Shown here: positions 7,917 to 19,737 of the stretch, piece after piece
Position numbering within the stretch: position 1 is the stretch's first letter
Layout: every line of letters begins with the position of its first letter
From: Asaia prunellae JCM 25354
GTDB lineage: Bacteria; Pseudomonadota; Alphaproteobacteria; Acetobacterales; Acetobacteraceae
Reading direction: 5' to 3'
Assembly: GCF_000613885.1 (NCBI RefSeq)
Contig: NZ_BAJV01000006.1
Location: 62,001 to 126,000, forward strand
DNA length: 64,000 nt
Made by a program: the position numbers and the translations under genes
Notes under the pieces: generated by a model
What the model was told of the DNA's origin: nothing
Database searches by the model: none
What the model saw: the letters and a program-made list of their open reading frames with translations, nothing else

Positions 7917-8869
7917 TCAGGTATTTTCGACCGTTACAGGCAGGCAGGATTCAGGAAGTTTGCTGGCAAGAAAGGCGGCAAAATCACGAAAAGCCGACCC
8001 GCGCGGGTCTGAGCTGCGCCAGACTAGGCCAATCTGACGACTGGCCGGGGCCATGGGGCGCACAACGACCAGTTCTTCCCATTCGGCACGGTTTCTCAGG
8101 GCGAGCTGCGGAATGAGAGAATATCCTTCTCCCGCACCGATCATGTGCCAGAGCATTTCGAGACTGGTTGCGAGTCTCTGCTGATCGCGCATCGGCACCA
8201 TACCGCAGACTGAGAGCGCCTGATCACGCAGGCAATGGCCATCTTCGAGCAGAAGCAGGCCGTTTTCATCGTGATCGCTCGCAAGATCTTCCATCGTCAG
8301 TGTCTTGCGCTGAGTCAGGGGATGATTGCGTGGGAACACCGCCATGAAGGGTTCCTCGAACAGGGGGGCGGTCTCAAAACTCTCGCCGGTAACGGGGAGG
8401 GCGGCAAAAACGAGATCCAGCTCGTTCTGACGCAGTTTGGAGAGCATGGACTGGGTCAGACTTTCTGTCAGTTGCAGACGTAGTTCAGGATAGGCCCGAC
8501 GCAACAGGGGTAGCAGGCTTGGCACATAATAGGCCCCAGCGTCGCAATAACACCGATGCGCAGCAATCCTTCAAGCGGCCCGGTTTGCGCGCGCGCTGCT
8601 TCTATCATGGCACGCGCCGAGGCCAGAACCTCGCGTCCCATGGCGATCAGTCTAGTGCCATCGGGGGTAGGAGCAACGTGACGACGCGAGCGCTCGAAGA
8701 GCGTTACATCCAGCAGCATTTCAAGCTTGCGTACCTGTTCCGACAAGCCTGCCTGGCTGACGCCGCATCGTTCTGCAGCACGGGAGAAATTGCGCAGATC
8801 ATCGACTGCTACAACATATTCGATATCACGCAGGGATAGGCCTGAAAGAGGAATATAGGTCATGCCCAT
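7917..8869 (-). CDS. oxyR: OxyR, LysR-type peroxide sensor (frameshifted)
   Basis: Redox-switched activator of peroxide defence genes. The N-terminal helix-turn-helix reads SLRDIEYVVAVDDLRNFSRA and VSQAGLSEQVRKLE. The C-terminal domain has the OxyR cysteine pair in EDGHCLRDQALSVC, the peroxide-sensing disulfide of E. coli OxyR. The two halves lie in different frames and join near 8527-8532: one missing T restores IATLGPYYVPSLLPLL, giving about 315 residues, the family length. Start ATG at 8869 or 8863. The gene is divergent from ahpC-ahpF, its classic target, with about 140 bp between them. Confidence 0.93.
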
Positions 8870-8921
8870 AGATAAGACCAATTCCTGTAGGAGGGGAAAA
8901 AGGTTTTACCGATAACTGCCA

Positions 8922-8969
8922 TTGACAGAAACGATTTCCGTGGCGTTCGTATTCGTGGGACGGTGTCCC
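8922..8969 (+). promoter_or_regulatory. Candidate ahpC promoter and operator
   Basis: TTGACA at 8922-8927 is a good -35 box; the -10 region (around 8945-8953) is poor, as expected for an activator-dependent promoter. GGGAC-GGT-GTCCC at 8957-8969 is a perfect 13-bp inverted repeat between the promoter and ahpC. I could not fit a clear four-part OxyR site, so the controlling protein is inferred only from the neighbouring oxyR. Confidence 0.4.
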
Positions 8970-9008
8970 TGTTACTAAACACAGATATGCAATTCAGGAG
9001 CATATGGC

Positions 9009-9572
9009 ATGCCACGCATCAATTCGTCAGTGAAGCCTTTCGAGACCGACGCTTATCACCAGAGCAAGTTCGTCAAGGTGACAGAAGCTGACATCAAGGG
9101 AAAATGGGCTGTTTTCTTCTTCTACCCGGCCGATTTCACCTTCGTTTGCCCCACTGAACTCGAAGATCTCGCTGAAAACTACGAGACCTTTAAGAAGCTT
9201 GGTGTTGAAATCTATTCGGTCTCCACGGACAAGCATTTTACGCACAAGGCCTGGCATGACACCTCGCCGGCTATTGGCAAGATCCAGTATGTCATGCTGG
9301 CAGATCCGACGGGCACGATCAGCCGTAATTTCGATGTCATGATCGAAGAAGCCGGTATGGCTGATCGCGGTACCTTTCTGGTCGATCCCGAAGGCAAGAT
9401 CCAGTACATCGAAGTCACATCGGGTGGCGTGGGCCGCTCGGCAGCCGAGCTGATCGAGAAGATCCGTGCAGCCCAGTATGTCGCAGCCCATCCCGGCGAA
9501 GTCTGCCCGGCGAAGTGGAAAGAAGGCGAAGCCACACTTTCACCGTCACTTGATCTGATCGGCAAGATCTGA
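9009..9572 (+). CDS. ahpC: Alkyl hydroperoxide reductase subunit C (peroxiredoxin)
   Basis: Typical 2-Cys peroxiredoxin of the AhpC/Prx1 group that reduces hydrogen peroxide and organic peroxides. The peroxidatic Cys47 lies in DFTFVCPTE, the resolving Cys166 in HPGEVCPAKW, and the GGVGRS loop is present. The 187-residue length equals that of the enteric enzyme. It is followed by ahpF, its dedicated reductase, with a strong hairpin in between, and is divergent from oxyR, which probably activates it. Confidence 0.98.
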   Translation: MPRINSSVKPFETDAYHQSKFVKVTEADIKGKWAVFFFYPADFTFVCPTELEDLAENYETFKKLGVEIYSVSTDKHFTHKAWHDTSPAIGKIQYVMLADPTGTISRNFDVMIEEAGMADRGTFLVDPEGKIQYIEVTSGGVGRSAAELIEKIRAAQYVAAHPGEVCPAKWKEGEATLSPSLDLIGKI

Positions 9573-9579
9573 GGTTGTT

Positions 9580-9606
9580 ATGACCCGGCGCTTTGCGTCG
9601 GGTCAT
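9580..9606 (+). terminator. Intercistronic hairpin between ahpC and ahpF
   Basis: ATGACCCGGCGC at 9580-9591 pairs with GCGTCGGGTCAT at 9595-9606 across a 3-nt loop: 12 pairs with one G-U. There is no T-run behind it, so it is more likely a partial attenuator or an RNA-stabilising structure that lets ahpC be made in excess of ahpF. Confidence 0.6.
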
Positions 9607-9685
9607 GCCCGGATATTATTCTTCCGGTCTGATTGCCCAAAGCCTTCCACTCACGCAGTTCTTCGGAAAAGAGCAGGATAACCTG

Positions 9686-11245
9686 ATGTTGCAGGACGCC
9701 ATCAAGTCACAGCTGATCACCTATCTGGCCAATCTGGCCCATCCGGTGGTGCTCGAAGCCTCTCTCGACAGCAGTGAGAAAGCGCGCGAAATGCGTGACC
9801 TCCTGGAAGAAGTTGCTGCCCTTTCCGAAAAACTGTCTTTTACGGTGGATGGTGTCAGTGAGCGCCGTCCCTCTTTTCTGATCCGTCGTGCTGATCAGCG
9901 CCATGGTGTAAGTTTTGCTGCCATTCCGATGGGGCACGAGTTTACATCTTTCGTACTCGCCCTACTGCAGGCTGGGGGGCATCCTCCAAAGATTGCGCCC
10001 GAAATCGCGGAACAGATCAGTAGGCTGACAGGCGATTTCCGTTTCGAGATTTTTGTTTCTCTTTCCTGTCAGAACTGCCCTGATGTTGTGCAGGCACTGA
10101 ACGCGATGAGCGTTCTCAACCCTGCGATTGTCGTGACAACCATAGATGGCGCCCTCTTCCAGGAAGAAGTAGCCTCGAAGAATATCATGACGGTGCCTCA
10201 GATCTATCTGAATGGCATGGTATTCGGCTCCGGTCGTATGGATGTAGAGCAGATTCTTGCAAAGCTGGATGATGATGCGCCGCGTCGCGCAGCAGAGCGT
10301 CTGAAAGACATGCCGGCTTTTGATGTCCTGATTATTGGCAGTGGTCCGGCCGGTGCCTCTGCGGCCATTTATGCTGCTCGCAAGGGGTTGCGTACCGGGC
10401 TGGTGGCTGATCGTTTCGGTGGTCAGGTCATGGATACTGCAGGCATCGAGAATTTCATCTCGATCAAGGAGACGGAAGGGCCAAAGCTGTCTGCCCAGCT
10501 TGAAGCCCATGTGCGTAGCTACGATGTGGAAATTATCTCCGGTCAACGTGCCAAAGAGCTGTTTCCCACCGTCAAGCCAGGTGGACTGCATGGTGTGGCG
10601 CTCGAAAGCGGTGCGATCCTGCATAGCCGCACAGTCATTCTCACCACAGGCGCTCATTGGCGTCAGCTAGGCGTGCCGGGCGAGGAGCAGTATCGTACCA
10701 AGGGTGTAGCCTACTGTCCTCATTGTGATGGTCCTTTTTACAAAGGCAAGCGCGTGGCGGTCGCGGGCGGCGGTAATAGCGGTGTCGAGGCCGCAATTGA
10801 TCTGGCAGGGATCGTTGGCCACGTCACCCTGCTTCAGCGCAGTTCCAGACTGAAGGCCGACAAGGTCCTGCAGGACAAGCTGCTCAGCCTGCCCAACGTC
10901 ACCGTTCTGACAGAAGCGCTGACGACTCAGATCGAGGGTGATGGCACCAAAGTGAACAGACTGACCTATCGGGGGGGGGATGGCAAGGATCATCATATCG
11001 AGCTCGAAGGTGTCTTTGTCCAGATCGGGTTGTTGCCCAATACTGAGTGGTTGCGTGGCACGCTTGCTTTGAATGATTTTGGTGAGATCGAGGTGGATAA
11101 TCACGGCGCGACTTCGGTGCCGGGTGTGTTCGCTGCAGGCGATGCCACGACGACACCCTACAAGCAGATCGTGATTGCTGTTGGAGAGGGCGCCAGAAGT
11201 GCGCTTTCGGCATTTGACTATCTCATCCGTTTGCCTGGCGCCTGA
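9686..11245 (+). CDS. ahpF: Alkyl hydroperoxide reductase subunit F
   Basis: NADH- and FAD-dependent disulfide reductase that recycles AhpC. Order: N-terminal tandem thioredoxin-fold domain (residues 1-195) with the CQNCPDVVQ redox site; FAD-binding [17 protein letters not shown]; the thioredoxin-reductase-type CPHCDGPF active site; NAD-binding [16 protein letters not shown]; and a closing FAD motif [19 protein letters not shown] 9686 is chosen because [20 protein letters not shown] matches the usual start and GAGCAGGA lies upstream; the frame is open further up to 9593. It encodes 519 residues, close to the E. coli enzyme (521). Confidence 0.97.
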   Translation: MLQDAIKSQLITYLANLAHPVVLEASLDSSEKAREMRDLLEEVAALSEKLSFTVDGVSERRPSFLIRRADQRHGVSFAAIPMGHEFTSFVLALLQAGGHPPKIAPEIAEQISRLTGDFRFEIFVSLSCQNCPDVVQALNAMSVLNPAIVVTTIDGALFQEEVASKNIMTVPQIYLNGMVFGSGRMDVEQILAKLDDDAPRRAAERLKDMPAFDVLIIGSGPAGASAAIYAARKGLRTGLVADRFGGQVMDTAGIENFISIKETEGPKLSAQLEAHVRSYDVEIISGQRAKELFPTVKPGGLHGVALESGAILHSRTVILTTGAHWRQLGVPGEEQYRTKGVAYCPHCDGPFYKGKRVAVAGGGNSGVEAAIDLAGIVGHVTLLQRSSRLKADKVLQDKLLSLPNVTVLTEALTTQIEGDGTKVNRLTYRGGDGKDHHIELEGVFVQIGLLPNTEWLRGTLALNDFGEIEVDNHGATSVPGVFAAGDATTTPYKQIVIAVGEGARSALSAFDYLIRLPGA

Positions 11246-11288
11246 TTGCCACCAAGGGAAACGGCTGCAACCTTCGCTTCTCTGCTGC

Positions 11289-11314
11289 GCTCTCCCACTC
11301 CCTAGAGGGAGAGC
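11289..11314 (+). promoter_or_regulatory. Hairpin covering the ribosome site of the topoisomerase gene
   Basis: GCTCTCCC (11289-11296) pairs with GGGAGAGC (11307-11314). The right arm is also the ribosome binding site of the topoisomerase gene (ATG 11320). It may mask that site, or serve as a weak terminator of ahpF; no T-run follows. Confidence 0.5.
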
Positions 11315-11319
11315 GTGAG

Positions 11320-13466
<2,147 letters not shown>

Positions 13467-13714
13467 ATAGCTGCATGATTGGCCGTATGGTTACAGCCCA
13501 TGACTTGCCTGTATTTGCAGGGTATGGGTTTTCCTGTTCGCGGAGAGAAGGCGGACTGATCTCACGAAACGATCTCTGTCGCTTGTGAAGTCAGGCAGGC
13601 AGAATGCGAAAACACTCTCTCTGCTGATTGCCAGACTGCCCGCCTCCTTTTTGGCGGTGTCTCCATTGAGGCAGCTTCCGGTGTCAACTTGGTGCCAGAA
13701 ATGCCGGAAGATAC
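13467..13714. other. Gap without a gene
   Basis: About 320 bp separate the stops of the convergent aldo/keto reductase and dps genes, including the dps terminator. Only short frames that overlap that terminator are open, and none looks like protein. I see no RNA gene here. Confidence 0.6.
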
Positions 13715-13743
13715 AAAAAAACCCGCCACCTTGCAGTGGCGGG
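13715..13743 (-). terminator. Intrinsic terminator of dps
   Basis: On the minus strand CCCGCCAC and GTGGCGGG form an 8-bp stem with a 6-nt loop followed by seven T residues. A second perfect hairpin, CCTGCTGG-ctga-CCAGCAGG at 13751-13770, lies between the dps stop and this terminator. Confidence 0.9.
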
Positions 13744-13787
13744 GGCGTCACCTGCTGGCTGACCAGCAGGCTTGGCGAGAGAACCGC

Positions 13788-14324
13788 TCAGCGTGAGCCG
13801 GTATGGTCGCCGTCGCGCATCTGACCTGTCGGTTCCTGGGTATGGGCTTCAAGGAACCAGAGATGCTTGTCCAGAGCACGTGAGGCTTCGGTAAACAGGT
13901 CGGCAGTATCTGCGTCACCAGCTTCATCCGTGATATCGATTGCCTCACGGACATTGTTTGCAACCGTTGCGTACCGGTCAATCAGTGCCGAGATATGATC
14001 GGCAATCTTGTAGATGTTCGTCGGATAAGGTGTGCAGGACGATTTTTTCGTCACATCCTGGGTCGTGCCATAGGCCGTGCCACCAAGCTGCACGGCGCGT
14101 TCTGCAACTTCGTCGACCAGATTGTCTATGCTGCCGCGAAAGCCGTCGAGCATTTCATGAACACCAATGAACTGCGGTCCCTTGAGATTCCAATGAGCCT
14201 GCTTGGTGATCAATGCCAGATCAATCAGATCTGCAAGACGCGCATTGAGTGTTTCGATCGAAACGGTTTTTGCATTTGATTTCAGAGCATTCTGCGTAGT
14301 GTGCATCGCGTTTTTCGTTGTCAT
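13788..14324 (-). CDS. dps: Dps family DNA-protecting ferritin
   Basis: Ferritin-like protein of 178 residues that oxidises and stores iron and coats DNA under stress. The ferroxidase ligands are in KQAHWNLKGPQFIGVHEMLD (His and Asp) and the following helix has DNLVDEVAERAVQLGG. The N-terminus is extended and basic (MTTKNAMHTTQNALKSNAK), a feature linked with DNA binding in this family. AAGGGTG upstream is a good ribosome site. The gene stands alone between two terminators. With oxyR and ahpCF nearby it fits a peroxide and iron defence neighbourhood. Confidence 0.96.
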   Translation of the reverse strand: MTTKNAMHTTQNALKSNAKTVSIETLNARLADLIDLALITKQAHWNLKGPQFIGVHEMLDGFRGSIDNLVDEVAERAVQLGGTAYGTTQDVTKKSSCTPYPTNIYKIADHISALIDRYATVANNVREAIDITDEAGDADTADLFTEASRALDKHLWFLEAHTQEPTGQMRDGDHTGSR

Positions 14325-14334
14325 GGTTTCACCC

Positions 14335-14697
14335 TTACGATTTGACTATCGGACATTCGCACAAAGCGATGACGACTGAACGTGAAAGATATGGATCGGT
14401 TTCGCGTCCGGACAAGGAAAGAAATATGGTCCACACACCAGACACATGTCGGAGGCTCTGCAGGTAAGTCCACATCCTGTCCCGATTTTCATTCGATTGG
14501 CTTCTCGGATTTTTGAATAGCTTGTGATACAGTGTGACCCAGGGTTCAGGGTCCTGATCTGACCTCCGTGCGGCCAGCTTGAGGCTGTATTTCAGGCCAT
14601 TGATGATGAAAACCGGTGATAATTGTCTTGTCAGGACAGCTTTCTGGTGCGCCGGGTCGGACAAGACCAGAAATTGTGACAAAAGAAGGCGCCACAT
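14335..14697 (-). CDS. Doubtful 120-residue frame in a 500-bp gap
   Basis: The gap between dps (start 14324) and the MFS gene (start 14841) holds one open frame of 120 residues on the minus strand. It reads plausibly in its first part (VLTRQLSPVFIINGLKYSLK) but has no good ribosome site, no recognised domain, and would run into the dps promoter. It may be a real but unknown gene, a decayed one, or chance. I see nothing else in the gap. Confidence 0.25.
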   Translation of the reverse strand: MWRLLLSQFLVLSDPAHQKAVLTRQLSPVFIINGLKYSLKLAARRSDQDPEPWVTLYHKLFKNPRSQSNENRDRMWTYLQSLRHVSGVWTIFLSLSGRETDPYLSRSVVIALCECPIVKS

Positions 14698-14840
14698 ATC
14701 ACGCCACTATTTTATGCCCGTGCCTCTTCGTATTGATGCTGAGCTGAGGTAAGGGCTGACATTGTCTCGGGGATGGCGATGAGATCGATGGGTGCGCCCT
14801 GATTCAGATATACAATCTAGAGAGAATGGCTGAGGGTGGC

Positions 14841-16051
14841 ATGAGCGGCTTGAGATCTGGCGATCTGGCTCGGTCGATGCGTGACATACGCATCATATTT
14901 TTTAGTCTGGGCCTGGGTGCCTTTGCGATTGGTACGGCAGAATTTGCCGCCATGAGCCTCGTACCCATGATCGCCCATACCTTTGGCGTGAGTGATCCTG
15001 AAGCAGGTCATGCCATCGTGCTGTATGCGGCCGGGGTGTGCATCGGGGCGCCGACCATTGCCCTGTTCAGTGCCGGGATAAGCCGTCGTACCATGCTGAT
15101 CAGCATGATGCTGCTTTATACGCTCGGTAACGGGCTGAGCGCGATTGCCCCCAATTACCTGCTGTTTCTGGTCTGCCGTTTTGTCAGCGGCCTCCCGCAT
15201 GGCGCGTATTTCGGTATTGCCAGCATTCTGGCCTCGTCACTGGTGCCACCCAATAAACGGTCACAGGCAGTTGGGCGGGTCATTCTTGGCCTGACAATTG
15301 CAACAATCGGTGGTGTGCCTCTGGCCAATGGTATTGGTCAGCTTGTCGGCTGGCGTTGGGCATTTGGTCTGATTGCAACGCTTGCGCTTTGCACGGCCCT
15401 GCTGATCGTGCTCTTCGCCCCCAAGGATGCGCCCCGGAAGGATGCCAGTATTCTCAATGAATTCACGGCACTGAAAATCAGGCAGGTCTGGCTGACACTT
15501 GCCATTGGTGCGGTCGGTTTTGGCAGCGTATTCTGTGTCTATACCTATCTTGCCTCGATCATGATCAATGTCACCCGGGTACCGGAATCCTATGTGCCGA
15601 TCATGCTGGCTGTTTTTGGTGTCGGCATGACAATTGGTACACTGGTTTGTGCCTGGCTGGCTGACCATAAAATGATGCCAACCCTGGCCGGTGTGCTTCT
15701 GATGGGCGCAGCGGCATGGCGGGCTTCCCCGAGGCAGCCCATAAATTCATTCCGCTGGCCATCAATGTTTTCATGATTGGCGCAAGCGGGGGGCTGGCGA
15801 CTGTTGTACAGGCACGTCTGCTGACGGTTGCAGTCGGGGCGGAAGGGCTTGCAGCAGCGCTTAATCAGAGTGCCTTCAATATCGCGAATGCCGTAGGGCC
15901 CTGGCTTGGTGGTCTGGCTATCTCGGCGGGGCTCGGCTGGACCTCTGTTGGCTGGGTAGGTCTTGCGCTTTCTCTCGGAGGCTTCGGTATCTATATTCTC
16001 AGCATTGCCGATGAGTTCCGAAACAAAAGGAACGATGCTCCACGCGGGTAA
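14841..16051 (+). CDS. MFS transporter, DHA1/AraJ-like (frameshifted)
   Basis: Major facilitator of about 403 residues and twelve membrane helices, probably an inner-membrane proton-driven exporter. The first half reads FFSLGLGAFAIGTAEFAAMS (helix 1), GISRRTML and FVSGLPHGAYFGIASILA, typical of the AraJ/arabinose-efflux group. The frame breaks near 15711-15720 and the other frame carries the last helices (HKFIPLAINVFMIGASGGLA, LNQSAFNIANAVGPWLGG). One added base joins them into a whole protein. ATG 14841 has GAGGGTGG upstream; ATG 14826 is the alternative. A strong terminator follows. The substrate is unknown. Confidence 0.87.
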
Positions 16052-16055
16052 GGGG

Positions 16056-16080
16056 AGGGGGCCTGACGCCCCCTTTTTTT
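16056..16080 (+). terminator. Intrinsic terminator of the MFS gene
   Basis: AGGGGGC (16056-16062) and GCCCCCT (16068-16074) form a stem with a 5-nt loop, followed by a seven-T run to 16080. Confidence 0.92.
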
Positions 16081-18583
16081 ATGTGCGTTGTGGATCGACG
16101 AGGTCAAAGAAGGGCTGGAGATCGACAGTAAAGAAGCGTGGATAGGCGGGGTCACGCTCATAAAGGGCATGTCCGGACCAGCGCTTCTGCATAACCTGTC
16201 CTTCCTCGAAAAAACGGGCCTCTTGTTCCGGAACATCGTCAGAACCGCGAGACACGCTTTCATGATGCGCAGCTACGGCTTCTGCGCAGTAAATAATGCG
16301 GTAGCCAGCGGAGCGGATCCTGAGGCAGAGATCGACGTCATTATAGGCGATCCTGAGATGCTCTTCGTCAAAACATCCGACCTCGTTGAAAACCTCGCGT
16401 CGGACGAGCATGCAGGCAGCAGTTACGGCGGTCACTTCATGGCTGAGCAGAATACGTCCGATATAGCCATAATCTTCCGGACCGCAGCCACGATGCGCGT
16501 GGGCGCCTACGCCGGCAGGGCCTACAACGACACCTGCATGCTGAATGGTCTGGTTGGGGTAAAGCAGCCGCGCCCCGACCGCTGCCACACGACTATTGGC
16601 CAGCGCCTCGTTCATCATCAGTCTGAGCCAGTTTCTCTGTTCGACGAAGACGTCGTTATTGAGAAAAAGCAGATAGTCTGACTTGCAGGTCTGGGCGGCA
16701 ATATTGTTCAGTCTGGAATAGTTGAACGGCTCTTCAACGGTAATAAATCGCACCTTCTTCAGCTTGCTGAAGCTCTCAATGAATTCCTTAGCCTGAGGTG
16801 TGACCGACCAGTTATCGATCAGGACAATCTCGAAATTTGCATAATTCGTATGTTCTATGAGGGCTTCGACACAGCGTCGGGTGATATCGATCTGATCCTT
16901 GAAAGGAATGATGATGGAAACAGAAGGCGTTTCGCTCAGACGCCAGTCCACGCGATACAGCGTCAACCCGTTTATGGATGAGACATGAGCCTCGTATCCA
17001 AGGCGTGAGAGGTGATCGGATACGGCTTTTACCCCGGCAGCAATGGCATAATTCTTGTTGCCAACGGTCACTGCCGTTGAGTTGGGGGTCATGCGCCAGT
17101 GATAGAGAAGCTCCGGGACATGCGCGATCTTGTCATGTGGCACGATTTCGCAGGCACGCAGAATGAAATCATGATCCTGGGCTCCGTCATATTCGGCACG
17201 CAGAGAACCGATCTCGTGCATCAGAGCAGTATCTATCATCGTGAGATGACAGATATAATTGCAGCCAAGCAGGTATCGGTAGTTGAAGTCCGGCTTGAAG
17301 TTGGGGGACTGCCAGTTATTGGCCTGATCGACCTTGTCCTCGTCCGAATAGAGCAGCTGGGCACCGGTTTCCTGTACCTTGCGCATCATGGTTTCCAGGG
17401 CTACGTCGACCAGCATGTCATCGTGATCGAAAAAGATCGTGTACTGGCCTTTCGCGGCCTTCATGCCCTCATTGGTCGCGCCGGAAATACCCCGGTTCTT
17501 TTCCAGAGGCAGAATGCGGATGCGGCTGTCTTTTGCAGCATAATCCTGCATCAGCGCGGTAGTCTGCGGGCATACCATGCCATCATCGATCAGGATGAGT
17601 TCCCAGTTGCGCCAGCTCTGGTTGAGCACCGAGTTGATGGCTGTCACATAGTCGGCCTTGAGGGGCTTGTAGGTCGGGCAGAGGATGCTGATAAGGGGCT
17701 CTTCGGTGATCGGATTTTTGATGCGCAGCATGGCAGTACGCTCTCGCAAAGCCGTGTAATAGAGCGAAGCCCAGCGATCATAATTGCCCAGATTATACCC
17801 GGCTTGCGGAATGGCGCTGCGTATTTCGGTACGCAGCTTCGTCAGTTCCCGATGCAGCCTGTCGATGGTTTCTGCGATATCCAGTAGTCGTGTTTCAAGC
17901 GCATCATCGGCGATCGAACTGGTAAAAGGGCTTCCCATGAGCTCTTCACCTTCAGGCAGAACCCTGACAGAAAAGCTGCGTGGTGAAGAGCCACGAAAGC
18001 GTTGCGGAATGGGGATATCGAAACCGCAATTCGGATTGCAGCCCACTGCGGCGGCGACATCACCACGATAGCGATCGGCCCTGACCTGGGCCATCAGAAT
18101 GCCATTGGCCTGAACCGATACCACACAATCGCCTCGCCATTCTGCCTCGCCCGGCATTTTCTGCAGCACCCAACCCTTGAGCGACCCCTGTTTGATCCCG
18201 TCGACACAGCTCGTATATTCCGGTCGACGCTCTATGGTAAAAGGGTAGTCTCCCTTCTTTCCCTGTGCGTCATTCTGATCCGCATTGATAAGGACGGTTC
18301 GATCGGGAAACCGCACCGAGAGAACATGTTCTTTTCCATCTATGAATTGCGCGGGAATGGAGAGCGAGAATCCCAGTCGGTCGTGGGGTGTTTTCAGGGC
18401 ATTCTGGACGTCGCTGCGTGGCTGGTCAGCCAGGATCTGGGCAATTTCCTGCCCGTCAACGAGAATATGCAGACGCACTGGCGTGTTGGAAGCAAGCCTG
18501 TTGACGGCCCATCCGGTCAATGTTTCTTTCTGGAGGCCGTCGCAATAACCGATGAAGGGGCTGTTGGCCTGAGTAGCACGCAT
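16079..18583 (-). CDS. Two-domain GT2 glycosyltransferase with N-terminal repeats
   Basis: An 834-residue protein for cell-surface polysaccharide or O-antigen assembly. Residues about 10-110 and 125-225 are two copies of a domain with the pattern DG...GWA/V..., R.DV..A, GF.(L/I).IP; the family is not named with certainty. A helical linker follows. The first GT2 domain (about 300-510) has ISILCPTYKP, LILIDDG and the FDHDDM metal motif; the second (about 560-800) has VSIIIPFKDQ, EIVLIDNWS, LLFLNNDV and the late DVDLCLRIRSAGYRI acceptor motif. Both look catalytic. It is divergent from another glycosyltransferase gene with 109 bp between, so they may serve one pathway. Sugars are unknown. Confidence 0.9.
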   Translation of the reverse strand: MRATQANSPFIGYCDGLQKETLTGWAVNRLASNTPVRLHILVDGQEIAQILADQPRSDVQNALKTPHDRLGFSLSIPAQFIDGKEHVLSVRFPDRTVLINADQNDAQGKKGDYPFTIERRPEYTSCVDGIKQGSLKGWVLQKMPGEAEWRGDCVVSVQANGILMAQVRADRYRGDVAAAVGCNPNCGFDIPIPQRFRGSSPRSFSVRVLPEGEELMGSPFTSSIADDALETRLLDIAETIDRLHRELTKLRTEIRSAIPQAGYNLGNYDRWASLYYTALRERTAMLRIKNPITEEPLISILCPTYKPLKADYVTAINSVLNQSWRNWELILIDDGMVCPQTTALMQDYAAKDSRIRILPLEKNRGISGATNEGMKAAKGQYTIFFDHDDMLVDVALETMMRKVQETGAQLLYSDEDKVDQANNWQSPNFKPDFNYRYLLGCNYICHLTMIDTALMHEIGSLRAEYDGAQDHDFILRACEIVPHDKIAHVPELLYHWRMTPNSTAVTVGNKNYAIAAGVKAVSDHLSRLGYEAHVSSINGLTLYRVDWRLSETPSVSIIIPFKDQIDITRRCVEALIEHTNYANFEIVLIDNWSVTPQAKEFIESFSKLKKVRFITVEEPFNYSRLNNIAAQTCKSDYLLFLNNDVFVEQRNWLRLMMNEALANSRVAAVGARLLYPNQTIQHAGVVVGPAGVGAHAHRGCGPEDYGYIGRILLSHEVTAVTAACMLVRREVFNEVGCFDEEHLRIAYNDVDLCLRIRSAGYRIIYCAEAVAAHHESVSRGSDDVPEQEARFFEEGQVMQKRWSGHALYERDPAYPRFFTVDLQPFFDLVDPQRT

Positions 18584-18692
18584 AATCTGTCCTTCATAGT
18601 AATCGGTCTGTAAGTCGTTACTTCTACAGATGCCGCAGTTCCGTTCCCGTGGCTAGATAAATGCTAGAGTTCTATCCCCGGAGGGATTTTCA

Positions 18693-19661
18693 ATGACAGT
18701 ATTGCCCAGGATACGGGTGCTGATGATGCAGCGCGACGAGGGTATAAAACTCATGGCATGGCTGTCCTATTACGGTCAGCTCTTTGGCTTTGAAAACCTG
18801 ACAATTCTCGATAACGGTTCGAAAGACCCTTTTACCCTGCATCTGCTTGCTCACGCTGTGCGTTGCGGCGTGACTGTGCGGCGTGACCTGGCTGATTTAG
18901 CTGATTTTCATGGCAAGGGATTACACTTTGCCGCCCAGTTTCGGGCATGGGATAACGGTGCGCCATACGATTTTGCCTTGCCAGTTGATTGCGATGAATT
19001 TCTTGTTGTTCTGGACGATGAGGGCATTTCAACTGACCGAATTTGCATTATGAGAGAATTCGCTTACCACACGGGAGAGAAGCGTGCTTTTCGCATTGGC
19101 TGTTCTCTCTTCAATATTCCGGAAAGACCGGGATGGTTTGCGCTTGATACAGAATTCATCAAGGGATTTCTTCCCGCCGGAAGTGTCGATGTGATCGACA
19201 ACGGTCAGCATAACCCGTCTTCGTGCCTGGCGCCGGGATACGCATTGACCCGCTTTTCCTATCTGCACTGGCATAATCACGATTTCGCCGAAATGCAGCG
19301 TCGCACCAAAGTGAAGCTGACCAATTCCCTCATCGACCCGGATGATCGTGAGGCGCTGAAGCGATACGCTATAACGCCCAATCTCCCGGGGCGACATCTC
19401 GTTGATATCCTGCTTGAAGACGAGGCCCATTACCTCTCCCGCTATGAGGGTATGCTTCATCTTTTTCTGCCTTGGGCACGGGCGGCTTCATCCCTGCCTG
19501 TTCATCTTGAAAATGCTCCGATCCTGCTGAGTGACGGTCAGATGGCGCGGCCTTGGTCAGGTCTGGCCTATGAAAGCCGTTATGACGATGTGAGGGGCTG
19601 GGCACCGGGGCCACTGATGCATTTCCTGCTTTACGGATGGTTAGAAGGGCGACAGTTTTGA
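18693..19661 (+). CDS. Glycosyltransferase family 2-like protein
   Basis: A 322-residue transferase of the Glyco_tranf_2_4 type. It opens RIRVLMMQRDEGIKLMAWLSYY, the conserved start that binds nucleotide sugar, then FENLTILDNGSKDPF and the metal motif VDCDEFL (about residue 110). LHWHNHDF in the second half is a family landmark. The C-terminus, RGWAPGPLMHFLLYGWLEGRQF, resembles a tail motif seen at the ends of many surface-glycan transferases. GGAGGG stands six bases before ATG 18693. It is divergent from the two-domain transferase, suggesting a shared glycan. Confidence 0.87.
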   Translation: MTVLPRIRVLMMQRDEGIKLMAWLSYYGQLFGFENLTILDNGSKDPFTLHLLAHAVRCGVTVRRDLADLADFHGKGLHFAAQFRAWDNGAPYDFALPVDCDEFLVVLDDEGISTDRICIMREFAYHTGEKRAFRIGCSLFNIPERPGWFALDTEFIKGFLPAGSVDVIDNGQHNPSSCLAPGYALTRFSYLHWHNHDFAEMQRRTKVKLTNSLIDPDDREALKRYAITPNLPGRHLVDILLEDEAHYLSRYEGMLHLFLPWARAASSLPVHLENAPILLSDGQMARPWSGLAYESRYDDVRGWAPGPLMHFLLYGWLEGRQF

Positions 19662-19737
19662 TAGTGTCATGAAATATTCATGGCGTCTGATCCGACAGGC
19701 TTGTTGTCTCATCGTGGCGAGGAAGCTACACGACAGA

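Noticed and set aside
8870-9008. Classical four-part OxyR binding site
   Set aside because: ATAG and similar pieces occur but not at the required spacing.
13491-13751. 86-codon frame between aldo/keto reductase and dps
   Set aside because: It starts inside the dps terminator and has no protein-like pattern.
17099-17887. 262-codon frame opposite the large glycosyltransferase
   Set aside because: Antisense shadow of a well-supported coding frame with no recognisable domain.
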